Program-made: the position numbers and the translations under genes | Notes under the pieces: model-generated | Database searches by the model: none | What the model saw: only the letters and a program-made list of their open reading frames with translations | Told to the model about the DNA's origin: nothing | Assembly (NCBI GenBank): GCA_964057225.1 | Contig: OZ059897.1 | Location: 12,896,001 to 12,960,000, forward strand | Direction of reading: 5' to 3' | DNA: 64,000 nt | Origin: Auanema rhodensis | Lineage: Eukaryota > Nematoda > Chromadorea > Rhabditida > Rhabditidae | Shown here: in pieces, positions 12,252 through 24,965 of the stretch | How the letters are laid out: every line of letters begins with the position of its first letter | Position numbering within the stretch: the stretch's first letter is position 1

Positions 12252-13408
12252 ATGACTATCAGTGGATTCCCTCTTGTTGGACTCGGAACATGGCAAAGTA
12301 AGCCAGGAGAGGTCGGTGCAGCCGTCGAAACTGCCCTTCTCAATGGATACAAACATATTGATTGCGCCTGGGTTTATGGGAATCAAAAGGAAATTGGAGT
12401 TGTTTTCCAAAAACTTTTTTCTTCGAAAATAAAGGTGATAATTTTGCCATTAACTTTATGAGAAGGAAATGAATATAATCATGAAATTTATTGTTCAGCG
12501 TGAAGATATTTTCATCACTTCCAAAATTTGGAACTCATTCCATTCATATGAAAAGTGCACCGTAAGATTAATTGATTCATCTTTTTAAAACAGTTAAATT
12601 GAAGGAAGCTGTTGATATCATCTTGGATGAATTGAAACTTGACTATATTGACCTTCTTCTTATTCATTGGCCTATGGGATATCAAGAGGGTGGTGAACCC
12701 ATTCCTAAATATCCAGGAACTGATAAGACAATCTTTTCCGACGTTGATTATCTTGATACCTGGAGAGCACTTGAAGATGCTGTCGCCGCCGGAAAAGTTC
12801 GCAACATTGGACTTTCTAACTTCAATCATAAGCAAATTCTTCGAGTTATCGAAGCAGCTAAGATCAAGCCACAAGTTCTTCAAATTGAACTTCATCCATA
12901 TTTGCAACAGAAGAAACTTCTTCAGTTCTGTAAGGAACACGATATTGTAGTGACAGCTTATTCTTCTCTTGGAAATCCTGGGTCTTCCATGTTCCGTCAA
13001 GAAGGCGATCCAAATGTTATTACTGATCCTGTCATCAATAAGATTGCTGATGCACACAAAAAGGTAGATTTTGGCTGTTTTTTCCGGGCTTGAATTACAT
13101 CTACATACTATATAGACACCAGCTCAAATTGCTCTTCGCTGGGCTGTTCAACAAGGAGTTCACGTCATCCCTAAGTCTGTTAACGTCGGTTGGTGTTTGT
13201 GTCATCTTTAATAATTGATAAGTGATGATACATATATTTCAAAAATCGAATTCCAGATCGTATCCGTTCAAATGCAGAGCTTTTCGATTTCACTCTGACT
13301 TCTGAAGAAATGGCTGAAATTGATGGTTTAGATCGTAAATTCCGCCTGATTGATTTAACCAAAACTGCTGGTGACCATCCACATTTCAGCCTTCATGAAG
13401 AGTACTGA
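12252..13408 (+). CDS. Aldo-keto reductase
   Basis: NADPH-dependent reductase of the aldo-keto reductase superfamily, 309 residues, expected to be cytosolic and to reduce aldehydes or ketones. Exons: 12252-12434, 12499-12561, 12605-13063, 13116-13188, 13257-13408. The full catalytic tetrad is visible: D37 and Y42 in [10 protein letters not shown]70 in ITSKIW, H103 in LLLIHWP. The NADPH site IPKSVN and following [10 protein letters not shown] are also present. Exon 3 starts at 12605, because the closer CAG at 12590-12592 would create a stop. The first exon begins directly after TTCAG, so either the mRNA is trans-spliced there or a short upstream exon adds a few residues. The N-terminus is about eight residues shorter than usual. 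The natural substrate cannot be read from the sequence. Confidence 0.93.
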
Positions 13409-13797
13409 GCTGGCAATATAATGACCAGATTGATATGGTTATTTTTATTTTTATTTTTTCTTCGAAAATAAATTATTAGCTTATAAATTTTATCAACATT
13501 TATATAAAAATATATGATAAAACTACTGTAAAAGTACATATAAAGTATACAATAATTATGCTGTCCTATACGGAAATAGAAGTTTATTCGGAGTAACTAT
13601 CAAACGGAAGATAATTCCAAGACCAATCTTTTATTTTATGTTCCAATCTATCCATATATAGGCCATCATTCTTGATTATCCTATAAAAATTATTTTTATA
13701 ATCCAGTAAAATATATCTAATAGGCATGAATGCACAATGTGTTGATTTTAGAATACAATACGTGGTTGCTTGGATGCCAACTTTGTATGCAAATTAA

Positions 13798-13810
13798 CCC
13801 CCCCCCCCCC
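13798..13810. repeat. Poly-C run (13 C)
   Basis: Uninterrupted cytosine homopolymer in AT-rich intergenic DNA. Two more runs lie at 15130-15139 (10 C) and 19021-19038 (18 C). The opposite strand can form G-quadruplex-like structures. Confidence 0.9.
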
Positions 13811-14687
13811 GCAAAAAAGGAATTATTTTAGATTGAAACCAGAAAAAAGCTGTAGTGTTTTCTCTCAAACAACCAATTTTTTTTCATTTTCATTAGATAT
13901 TTTACTCTTTTTTTTCTGTCAATTTTGAAATGATTTTCTGAAGTATTTTGATTTTTACCAAGTTATATTGCTGCGACTAGGGGCTTCTCTACCAAACACA
14001 TCGAATGAATTATCAAAGCCAAAAAGTCCATGAGCATCGCACCAGAAGTGGTTGTTACCTATAAATTGTATCAAGAAGAATTGAAATGTTTTGAAATGAA
14101 TTCTTAAATATTTCTTTAGAATTCCGTAAAGATTCGTATTAATAATATTTTTCCAGACAATAGTTTTGAACCTGAGCAACAACTTTTGCATAGAAGTCTA
14201 TTTCTTCTGAAGGTACTTAGGAGAAAAACATTTTTATAATTATAACTAAGATTGCAGAGAAACAATCAAGTGTGGATTGTAAGCGTTAAATGCAAATAAT
14301 GAAAAAAACGACATTTAATTCTACTTAAGTAAAGAGCAAAGGTAAAGTTTATCTCCTAATAGATAATCAAGAAAACAAACGTTTTCCAACTCCTATTTAT
14401 ACTTTTGCAAACAAAAATTTCAAATGGCTTTTTTGTTTTATAAAAAAATAAAATCACATTTGATGTAAGGTTGTTTTTGAAACGTTCTTGTGAAAAGAAA
14501 CCAAGTGAGAAATAAGAAACGGAATCTTTTGAAGCGTGTTTCTCATATGTTAAGATTTGTCTCTGATTTTTCAGAGGCACAATTCTTCTTCCTTTGTTTC
14601 AGGAAATAGAACAATATACAGATTTTGCTTTTTTGTTTCTCATGTATTGTAGTAAATACAGATATCTATATCTACATAGATACACAT

Positions 14688-14723
<36 letters not shown>

Positions 14724-15129
14724 TTATAGATATATGCATATATACAAATGTATATTATATATATATATTTATAATAAAAGCTGAAGGTCACATTCGTCAT
14801 ATTTATTATATTCGTTATATTGGGATTCAGTTATATATTATATATTAGAATAATATTTTTTTTCATCAGCAAAAACTATTTGTATGCTTGTCGTCAAGCT
14901 ATTCTCTCGACCTCAAATGGCAAGATCCTGTCAACCTAACCACGCTCTAGGCTTTTTTTCTCTTCCGCTGTATTTTCAGAACAATAATCCATTTTATATT
15001 TTAACTGACCACTTAAAAATATCGGAAAGTAAGCTTACTCCCATTTAAATAAACAAGTGTAGGGTAAAAAATATTCTACTACATACTATTTTGATAAAAA
15101 ATGTCCTGCTTTTTGCAAAATAATTCATT

Positions 15130-15139
15130 CCCCCCCCCC
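15130..15139. repeat. Poly-C run (10 C)
   Basis: Homopolymer of ten cytosines followed by ACGGC; intergenic. Confidence 0.9.
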
Positions 15140-16429
15140 ACGGCTTGGCTTCATGTGTGCAATCTTTTTGAACATGTTGATTCTCATTCAGAGTTTAAGT
15201 ATGGTGTATCTTAATGTTATCAAATATCCAAAAAGTTGATAGCATCATGAACATCTTATATTATTAATTATCATTAATTATAATAATAATTAAATCTTTT
15301 CTAAGGCATAAATTCTTGTAATTCTGTATTGCCAATAGTGTTCAGATTTCATTTCCGACATCATCATTTTACAATGAGGAAGAGGATATTTCTAAGAATT
15401 TATTATTTTTCACTAAGACTTTTCTTTTTTTTTTTTGAATCTTATTTGCCTAATTCATTTTAAAATTCCCGAAAACGAGAAATATATCAAGACTTTCAGA
15501 GCAAAAACAAAATGCGGCAGATGAAGTACAAATCCTAAACTTGGAACTAACTTACTATATGTTTTTGCTCAATTAGATATGAAGCATCTAGAACATAAGA
15601 CAAAGGTCGATTTAAATCCGAAAATTTTAGTTCCTTGATGCTGATCAGTCTCTTTCTAATATTTTATCTTGTCCTATGGTTTCATTTCGTTTGTAGCTTT
15701 GTATTATAATATATACATATGTACACATGCATGTTCAACATGTAATGAAGCATTTCAGCTTTTCAACGTAGCAAAGAATAAAAGAACTAAATAAAAATTT
15801 TTGAACTTCTCATCCGAAATTATGACGCATTGGAGAAGAAAATTTTCCGCTTGATATGCCGTTTCTTCCGTGCCAGTCTTACTCGTTCCCTCGATATCTT
15901 TATTCTATTCTTTCTCAATCGTCTCTCTCTCCCTCTTTGCGATTCTCTCATTATTGCAAACTCTTTTTTTTTCTCTTTTGAATCATTTTTCGAAATCTTT
16001 ACAATTTTCTGATTTTCCGTTTTACTCCTTCTGTCTTTTCTCGCTATATATTATACTATTATGTATTATATATGGTTATATCTATTGCCTACACTTTGCT
16101 CTCCATTCATCTTCAACTAGCTTCACTCCAGTTTCATTTTCACCTTCCTCCTTTTTCTTTAATCCATCTGCATATCTTCTTATGGATTACTTGTTACCAC
16201 AAGATAGGAATCGTTTAGTAACTACGAAAAATTCCCCACTTGACGAGGGCTGATGAATTTTAGCTTTTCTTGAACTTGTGATGGCTTCTCTTTTGGCCAA
16301 GATTAGGTATAATTCCAAAACCAATTAGCTTGGCATGAATTATCACGAATCTCCTCTTCCATCAATTTAATTTTTCCTTTTTCCTTTTAATTTTGCATCT
16401 CTTACACTATCTTTCAAAACGTTTCTGCC

Positions 16430-16570
16430 AACCTACCACGGTCGATGTCTAGAAAACGAAAACGGAATTGCGTGTTTGGAGCTAAGATGCGGTCACGTTG
16501 ATCGCTCAGCACAGACTGACATCTGATTCGAACGCTGGCGTCGGCCAGATTAACAACTCCAACCTAAAAA
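16430..16570. other. GC-richer non-coding island, possible promoter or enhancer
   Basis: About 140 bases of near-balanced composition in surroundings of roughly 30% GC, preceded by TC-rich DNA. Contains many CG dinucleotides (GGTCGATGTC, GCGGTCACG, GAACGCTGGCGTCGGCC). There is no open frame with family similarity and no tRNA fold. Similar islands occur near 28380-28500, 46060-46480, 47030-47110, 50700-50870 and 57020-57120. Confidence 0.4.
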
Positions 16571-18719
16571 AATTCTGATTTTTTTTCATTTAAACTATAG
16601 TTTTGTTTGAAAAACTTATTTAAGTTCAAAAATTTGAAGTTAAAGCATTATCGATGCTTTCTAAAGAGGACAGGCTTCATTTTCAAGTTTTGCAATAAAG
16701 AGGGATTCGGGACAACTCCTAATTAGTCTAATATTCGTGAAAGTGAAATAAGTTATTTCATAGAATTACTAACAACACTAATGCTTTTCATGAAACTCTC
16801 AAAGGTTAATTAACTCATAACTATCTTTTACAATCATCAATTGTTCTTAATATCAATACAAAAGCATCGTTCTTGCAGAATTTTTTCATTAGAGATACTG
16901 AAATTACGAAACATATGTATATACTAACCTGCATATCTTTTACGAAAAAAAGTATGAAAGTTTAACTTTAAGCACTAAAAGTCTTTTTTCTTCCTACTAC
17001 ACTGAAACTTCACTTTCATTCAATTAAACTTTTCTGATTAAAACTAATTATTTTCTAAAAGCAAAAAAAAGGAAAAACTTTTTGTCTTCTTAAGCTATAC
17101 TTGCTACTTGTAGCAAAATAAGAAGAAATATTCTTCTTCACACAAACTCTTTATATTTCTTCTTCATCAATGATTTTAACATTTCTTTTTTTTTGTAAAA
17201 AAAAAATAATCTCTTCTCTTATTTTGTTTAGTCTTTGCAGGATACTAATACCTTATGGTTCAAATTGCATTCTAACCAAGTGACGTCATGACATATAACT
17301 CGTCGTCAATACTTTTTAGATACAGATTTACTCTTCTTCAACTTAATCAAAGAATTAACTCCAGCATATAAGCCACCTCGTTTGTATATGCTCTTCTCAT
17401 TTTATTTTTCTCTTTACTTCATTCTTCCTCTCTTATACTCTTTTCCCTCTGGTCTCTTATTTTCTCTCTTTCATTCTCTCATAATTGTAAAATCGTTCAT
17501 TACATATTTCTCAGTATCTCAATCTTCCTTTTTCAACTTCTATCATCGTATCCATGTCCATTCTTTTAGGAATTTTAAAAAAAGTAAAAGAAAGTTTTTG
17601 GAGAAAAAATTGACCGTTTTTTTGGCTTCTTTCTGTCATAATTTAATCTTTTTCAAAGATCATGAAGAGATATAGAAAAAGAAAAACTAATTGGTTTCAT
17701 CTACACCCACATGTCATCACTTCTTTCTCCTCATTCAGTTCACTTCCCTCTTTTACTCTGTATTAATCAACCAACTAAGCTGTCTTTACTTCCTCTAACA
17801 TATCTTCGCACACGATATCTTTGTATGAAAAGTTGAAAATGTTCAAGAAAAATTTTGAATTTTCAACAATCATAGTTTACTTCTATCTGAATGACTGAAA
17901 CTATTATGGCCATCTGGTTGCTTTTATTCAATTAACTTTTATAGTCTATTAAACTATTTTTATACATATATAAAAATATTTTTCTAGCAGTTGTGATCAA
18001 CTTTTTCTGTTTAGCCCTCATTTTCTTTTATCTGCTGTTTCCACAAAATTAAGTCATTTTTTGATCTTTTTTAGCAAGTCACTCACTACAAAGGCTAACA
18101 AAAATTTTTTTAATGAAAAGCCGTTTCATGCTCTTTTCTGGAAAACTTTTTGATAAACACATCATAAAACTTTTGTTTTAGAGTTTGTTTCATTCTCTTT
18201 ACATACATATTTATTTCATTTTTTTTTCTTATTTTTGTGGTAAACATAAAAGAATTGGTGAGAAAAATTTGATTGCAAGAAAATATAAAAGTGTCACAGT
18301 CGGCTTGTTTCATTTTTCTTTGACAAAGTTTTTTTTTTGAACGTCTTTTCAAAATACTTAATAACACAAAATCAGAAGCTTATATGGCAATGAGGTTTCA
18401 AAATTCTTTTTCTTCTCAATAACCCTGTGTATATGAATGTGTGTGCGTCTGTGTATGTGTCTCAGTAGTGCTATAATTCTGAACAGCGTTGCATGCTTCA
18501 GAAATCTTGCGTTGACACTACTTCAATTTTATCCTTTCATTTTTACATACATAAGATCAAGAAATGCTTCAACATGATTATAATGAGGTAGTGTTCATTA
18601 AACCGCACTTGAGCTTTCTTCCGTTTTCAGTTGAAGCTGTTTTTTTCATATCTCAAATCTCTTGTGGTTGCTCTCTTAGCAGATTTCTGAATACTTTTCA
18701 TTTCTTCTATATTCTACTC

Positions 18720-18796
18720 CGTTACTCTCTCTCTATATTTCTCTCTAGTTCTCCTCCCCCTCCCTCTCTTTCTATCTCTCTCTCTCTCTCTCTCTC
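18720..18796. repeat. CT-rich low-complexity tract
   Basis: Mostly TCTC units with short interruptions, ending in a pure CT run of about 22 bases. The open frames across it are artefacts of the repeat. Confidence 0.8.
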
Positions 18797-19020
18797 ACCA
18801 CAATCTCTATCTTCTTCAGACAATAAAGGTTACATCTTTTAGATCTTACGGATTGTTCTTCATTATTCAATTTTGAAATTGTTTAGAAGCTGCTCTTCCC
18901 AACATTAGCATATAAATTGACGTCATTACAAGATTCCGATTTAAATTCGTTAGTAAACGAGATTTAATCACATGAGAATAGTATACGTTCCAAATTTCAG
19001 CTTTCATTTTTCAGTAATTG

Positions 19021-19038
19021 CCCCCCCCCCCCCCCCCA
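19021..19038. repeat. Poly-C run (18 C)
   Basis: Longest cytosine homopolymer of the window, intergenic, flanked by CAGTAATTG and AGTCTTC. Confidence 0.9.
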
Positions 19039-21825
19039 GTCTTCTATCTCTCGACTCTCAAAAGTTATGTTTTTAAAGTTTTTCGATAGCAATAAACTAT
19101 GCTTTACTGAACAATTAGATTTTTTCAAATATTCTTAGCAACAGAGTTTCTCTATGAGTTCCTTCATGGTAAATCTTCAAGCTCATAATCGTCAAACGTC
19201 TTGATGATCAGAAGAGCAAAAGATAAGTTAATTTGCTCACTTCTCACTGAATCTCATACAGATGTCATCGTCAACATCAAACTCCTCATGTGTAATCACC
19301 ATACTGAATAAGTTTCATTTTTCGTGAGACGAATGACCAAAGTTAAGTGAAAGTCTTGTTTTCATTTCAAACTGACTGACTTTTCTCTATCTTTACATTT
19401 CTTTATCCTTGTGTTCTTTTTCGTAAGAATTGATTAAAAATCTTTAAAAACCTAATTTTTGATTTCCTAATTGGATTTCAAGACTTGAAAATTTGAAATT
19501 ATCTTTCATACTAACTAATTAAGGAAGAACCAACCTCAGCTGGACGACGATGCTTACGGGCTAAGCATATTAGCGCCATATACCATAGTATTATTGCAAA
19601 TTTCATACTCCTATCTTTCCTAACGTCCGTTGTCCTAAAAATCAGTAAAAATCAATCCTATTAATACTATTTACTCCATTATTTTCATTCTACTAGAAAT
19701 TTTCACACTATATGTAATGCATTAATTAAAAATTTGTAAATAAATAGATCGGGGCAAAATGAAAAAGAATATTATTAAAGTTCAAAGCAGCTGCTAGACG
19801 AAAACAATTTTTTTTAACTTAAAATTATTTGATTTACCTAATTTTCGTATATTTGTATCTTGTTACATATGTCATCCAGATTCAGATTTTACTGCTTATA
19901 AGTATTCATTTTTCTATATTTGTTCAAAAGTTATTTAGTTGTATGTTTTTCTTTTTCTTTTCTTTCTTTTTTTTTTGTTAACGCATTTGTTACTTTGACT
20001 TGGTGTAACAGCGTGAAGAAGCTTTATATCTGAGCTATGTCTCATCAAAGATATAATATGTTATATAAGCTAAATCAAAATCATTCATCTACAATACTAC
20101 CATATTCAGAATATATCAAAGAATCATTCACGTGCAATTCAAATAAATCGTTGAAGCACGTGAACATTAAATGGCTTTGTCATATTCATGAAATTGTTGA
20201 TTCAGAGAGCGGTTGTGCTTAGTTAATTCCTATTTTTAAAATTCATTTTCTCACGTCACTTCAGGATTTAAAGTTTTATTTTAAATCTTTGTTAAAGCAC
20301 TCCAAAAGATCTCTCATAATTTTAACTTCAACAAAAATCTAAAATTCAAACCTTTATATTGAGTTAAAACATTGTTTTGTCAAAAATATATCAAAACTAT
20401 ACCAGATCGTTATTTTAATTTTTTGAAACATTTTACTCTTTTCAACAAACGAAAAAATAAGAGAAAATGCATAATTAATGCGGCTATTAGCTGCTGTTTG
20501 TTCATTTCTGTTTAATTTCCCTTTAGACAAGATATTTTTTCTAATTATTTAGGCAAATCAAATTGTGAACTTTTTCAAAAAGGAAATATTCGTCATAAAA
20601 AATCTTAATGTTTTATATCGCTGATTCAAGTTATGCGGATTGAAGGAAAAGAGAATGAAGGATTATGCTGAAAGAGAGACTAGAATTTCAAAGATTCATC
20701 TGATATTGCAATCTATTCAATTGACTTTAATTACTTTCATTCGCAATATATTTTAAGAAAACAATGGCTTTCTGTGTCTGAAGAGCAATACGAAAAGAAA
20801 CAATGGAAGTTAAAATATATGCTTAGTGACGGACGAAATTTATTTTTTTGAAAAATGAAAAAAGGGTGAGAAAGCCCAATGGTTAGCTTTGTCCTAGAAT
20901 GAAAAACGAAAATCAAATTGTTGTATCATCTTAAAGAATATTCTGTTGGGAAAATAAAATTTATAGTGATGCTGCATACAAATTATGAGCTATATCCATA
21001 ACTATATGTGCTATGTTTCAAAGACTTTTGAAATAGTTTAAATCATATTTTTTGAAAATAATTTGAAAAGAAACACAGATGAATCGGTTAATGTACTTTG
21101 TGTGACCTCATGCTAATTCAAGAAACATAAAACTAAGCTTTTTGAAAATAACAGGAAATTACGATCAGCAAATTAGCTAAGAATTTTTGAATAAAATGGA
21201 AGAATTTAGAACATAAATGAAAATTTAAAATAGTCTAACAGACTTTAATATTTTATTACAAGCTAAGCTACTGTATATTTTATAAAAATGATTTCTCGTA
21301 TAAACTATAGCATATGCACATATACTACTACTATTATCTCTCTTCAACTTTGTGTTCTTTCAAGATATTCTCCTGTTCTTCCAGATGTCTCTTTCTCTCT
21401 TATTCTCATCCCTTTCTGTGAATCCGAAGAAAACTTTCCGGTCAACAGAACTTAGATGAAATGAATAACTGCGCATTCGTAAAATATCAGATAAATTCAT
21501 TAAAGCTCAGCTAAATATTTTCCAAAAAAATGATGAAACCCAACATCAATGCCAACTAGAAAGTTGTAAAAAAATATTTTTTTTTAAGAACGCAAGAAGT
21601 TCTAATGCATGATGCTTTTTTTCGTCGACAATTATCTTCTTAAACATTAGAATGGCATATTCCGACAGATTGTCAACGCCTACATGTCTCAAATTGAGAG
21701 ATGATTTGAGATATTTTGTCAAAATCCATTTTACGTACTACTTTACCATATTAAGCTTTTCCCTTGATTGGCCTGACTTGGGCTCTAAAGTTCTTTTACT
21801 TGATTTGAACTTTGGGATACTTCGT

Positions 21826-21834
21826 GACCACCCA
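21826..21834 (-). promoter_or_regulatory. Candidate TRA-1/GLI binding core
   Basis: GACCACCCA on the + strand, i.e. TGGGTGGTC on the minus strand, the core bound by GLI/Ci/TRA-1 zinc fingers. On the minus strand it reads TTTTCTTGGGTGGTC, so a TTTTC block precedes the core but with shorter spacing than the published TRA-1 site. It lies about 730 bases before the start of the small cysteine-rich secreted gene. Function is inferred. Confidence 0.4.
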
Positions 21835-22567
21835 AGAAAATAGTAAACATGAAATCAACTATATTAATTTAATCATTAAGTTCTCCATCCTTTTTCTCAT
21901 TAAAATATATTCAACAATTAGAAATAAAGTTTAAAAACGCTTAGTTTAAAGAACAAGGATATTTCCCTTTCCAGGAATCTGGAATTGTTTAATTTTTGCT
22001 GAAAATAAAGTGAATCTTTCCTATTCATCTCAATTCCATGCGCTCAACTATTCTTCCTTCTCCGCTTTGCTTCTCAAAAAGCTATAATGCAATGCTGTCA
22101 AATTGTATTGAATTTAAAGAAAAAATAAGGAAGATAATCAGTAACCTACAACTTTTCTTTGTTCTTCCTACATTTCTATCATCTATTTACTGTCAACTAT
22201 AGTTGTGAATTTTGAACATCAATTTGATTACGTCGTCCGAAAAAACGATACTGAGAGACAATTTTTTTGTCTTTTTTTTTGAGCTTTAGTGTTCTCAATA
22301 TTTTTATGCTTTATGTAACCTATAACTATTGGCTTTTGATAATATGATCTATATAATACCAATTATATTTTCTTTAAATCTTTGGCTTCACGCTCTATGC
22401 CCTCTCTCAAATTCTCAATTCTTTCTTTCGTCCTATGCTTTATATTTACAACATTGTAACCCTCCTTGTTCTCCATGCATGTTAATTTCGAACATTTTTT
22501 TTGTGAATTTATGACACTTCTTCTTATATTTTCTTTATTTTAAATTATTTTACTTTTTTTCAGATAA

Positions 22568-24096
22568 ATGGGTTGTTTCGCAGTATTCATTTTATCTCTC
22601 TTGGCTACTTTACTTTTCGCTACCGCAGAACTTGAAGCCAGTTTTCAAATGCAACCAGTAAGTTTTAAAATTTGATATTCTCTTCCAAGTTGGTACTTAA
22701 CGTATCTCTAAGTATTTCGAAAAATTCGCAGCGAGTCAGCTTCCTCTGCGACGAACTTCCAATTAGAGCAAAAAAAAGCTAAAGCAACGTATTTTTTGAC
22801 TTTCCATTAACTAGAATTAGAAAAAAAAGGTCAACACGTTTGACAATCTATTAGTAATTAATATAATCACAGCTTTGCTACTTAATATTTTCCGCTCGAA
22901 GAATTAACTGGAGGGACGAAAATATTTTCTGATGTCACAATTTAGTTTCTATTTTTGGAAGACCAATGTCTTCAAAGCCAATTTCTTTCTCATCTCTACA
23001 TGTTTCTCTTCTCTCTGATCTTTTTTTTTCACGTAACTATGCATTTCCACATTTGCAATCGATGTAATTAAAAAAATCAGAATTAGAATATATATATATA
23101 TATATATATATAATATTTATATTTATATATTTCATTTTCATTTTATTTCTTTTTTTTTCTTTTTTTCATAGTTAATACCTAAATCGAATTTTCTAAAATA
23201 GCTTCGTTCTCTTTAAAGACATGTTTATAGTGAAATATTACATGAATATAAAGCATAAGTATGTCTTAAGAAAATTCAAATATTACAACAATCTCTTGTT
23301 CACCACTCATTCATGTACTTTGTAAAATATTCTCTCTTATATGAACATTTTGTTTTAGAAAATTGAATGTTCATGACAGAATTATTATAAAACACTTCAT
23401 ATAAACTAAATAAATAAACAAAAGATATTTTCACTTACACAACTTATCTTTATTATTATTCTGATGTTTTAAGGGAAAGCCATGCGAATCAGCTTTTCAT
23501 TGTTGGAGGACAGAACCCATTGATGAAAATGGACAGCCTATATCACTGCGTATGTTGCTACTTTCTCTATGAATAGACAAAAACATATCTCCTGCTGTTG
23601 GCTTGATCTTTAGCTTTTCCAAATAAGGATAAGAAAACAATAAATCTTTTGATGAGAACAGCATATCTCTGTGAGAAAAGTTCGATGATGAGGTCGTTCA
23701 ACTTGAAAAAAAAACTTTGAAAATCTTTCTTTCAGTTCATACTTTGCTCATTTACTCTTATAAGCACAAAATAAATGAAGTCTAGCTCAAAGATTAAAAA
23801 TAAAAAACAAATGTTTTTCTTAATTTCTGTTCTAGAACATTGATTTCAAAATTATGAAAATTTTCAGTTTCGTCTCGCGGAAAACGCTTAGAAATCGGTT
23901 CGAATAGCAAATCGCGTGGAGGTTGGTTTTTTTAATTCATTAATCCTCACAGGAAATATAATATAAGAATATTTTTCAAAACATTCGAAAAAATACTAGA
24001 ATATTTCAAATTTCAGGACGTTGCCGATGCATTCAAGGTGTATGTCAGTTGTACCACCTACCAACAGAATCCTTCTTTGCTTGTGAAGAGTTTTGA
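22568..24096 (+). CDS. Small secreted cysteine-rich protein, possible peptide precursor
   Basis: Ninety-nine residues from four exons: 22568-22657, 23474-23549, 23868-23921, 24017-24096. Signal peptide MGCFAVFILSLLATLLFATA, then GKPCESAFHCW, a basic linker with RGKR and SRGGR, then a cysteine cluster RCRCIQGVCQLYHL and ending FFACEEF. The mature part has six cysteines, which could form three disulfides. The RGKR in the linker resembles a proprotein-convertase and amidation signal, so a secreted signalling peptide is possible, but I recognise no named family. Exon joins keep frame exactly. The TTTTTTTCAG just before the start (ends 22563) is a good trans-splice or 5' UTR acceptor. Its introns (816, 318 and 95 nt) are long for this window, and the gene sits alone after a 9 kb desert. 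Confidence 0.75.
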
Positions 24097-24965
24097 TTAT
24101 TCTAGCCAGGAAAATGACAAGAAGGCCATTCGAGAAAACAATTGTTTTACCCTATCTTCTAAAAATCAATTTATCTGTTTTTATTTATAATAACTAGAGA
24201 ATTAAGAATCACGTCTACTGTCTCCGTGAACCGCATTCTGTCATCCATTCTCATCCTCCCCATCTTTTTTTTTCGTTTGCTATGCAATCAAACATCATCT
24301 TAGTAAATCTGAATTTCAAAATTACATTGGTGATGAAAAAAGCTTCTTAATGCAAATTCAAACTGTTCTAAGAATCAAAACTTCATTTCTTCCTCAAGTC
24401 AATAAAGGTTGTCAGTTGCTACATCTACATTACAAGCATTTTTTTAAAAAGATAAAATGTTCATTTCTTTCAAACATTTCTTCAAATTTTTTAACATCCA
24501 ACATTAAAAAAAGATTATAAACGATATATATATTTATATATATATATTAATTTTCTTAATAATAATACATATGAAATTAATAGGAGAGAAGTTATTAAAA
24601 CAGATTTACCGCTTATCCATTCTTAGTGTTTCAATTTTTTTATAAACTATATAGCTTCACATCTTATTCAGAAAAATGAGGAAAAAATTAAAGAAAACAA
24701 CATATTTAAATACAAAAATATTCATTTGATTTAAATTTACAATGATTATATAAATATGATTATTATACAACTACGTTAATCAATATATATTATTAAAAAA
24801 TATTAATTTATTAAATATTTTTAATTTACATAAAGGTTATATAATAAATTATATGGTTAAGCAACTATAATTCATTTATTTATAATAGTTAATATATTAA
24901 ATTATAATGGATATGAAATACATTTTTGTGCAAAAATAGTCCTCCACCTTCTTTCAAACTCAGTT

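Larger units (their letters stand above)
13409..22567. other. Gene-poor 9 kb stretch
   Basis: No gene I can support. AATAAA for the reductase lies at 13467-13472. The stretch holds poly-C runs, a TA repeat near 14684-14723, pyrimidine-rich blocks (about 15890-16180, 17390-17540, 18720-18796) and a GC-richer island at 16430-16570. A possible minus-strand exon pair at about 13970-14215 (acceptor TTCAG followed by a 35 nt open piece, then a last exon) is open in more than one frame and is not called. The long gap before the small secreted gene at 22568 suggests an extended regulatory region. Confidence 0.5.

Noticed and set aside
12590-12604. CAG acceptor at 12590-12592 for reductase exon 3
   Set aside because: Using it gives an immediate TGA in the required phase; the AAG at 12602-12604 keeps frame and gives a normal family sequence.
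13955-14215. Possible minus-strand exon pair with acceptor TTCAG
   Set aside because: The last piece is open in two frames giving different proteins, no first exon fits, and neither product resembles a known family.
16430-16570. tRNA-like TTCGAA in a GC-rich island
   Set aside because: The T-arm and acceptor stems do not pair on either strand.
18584-18591. TGAGGTAG, the seed of let-7 family microRNAs
   Set aside because: The following bases do not match let-7, mir-48, mir-84 or mir-241, and no complementary arm for a precursor hairpin is seen nearby.
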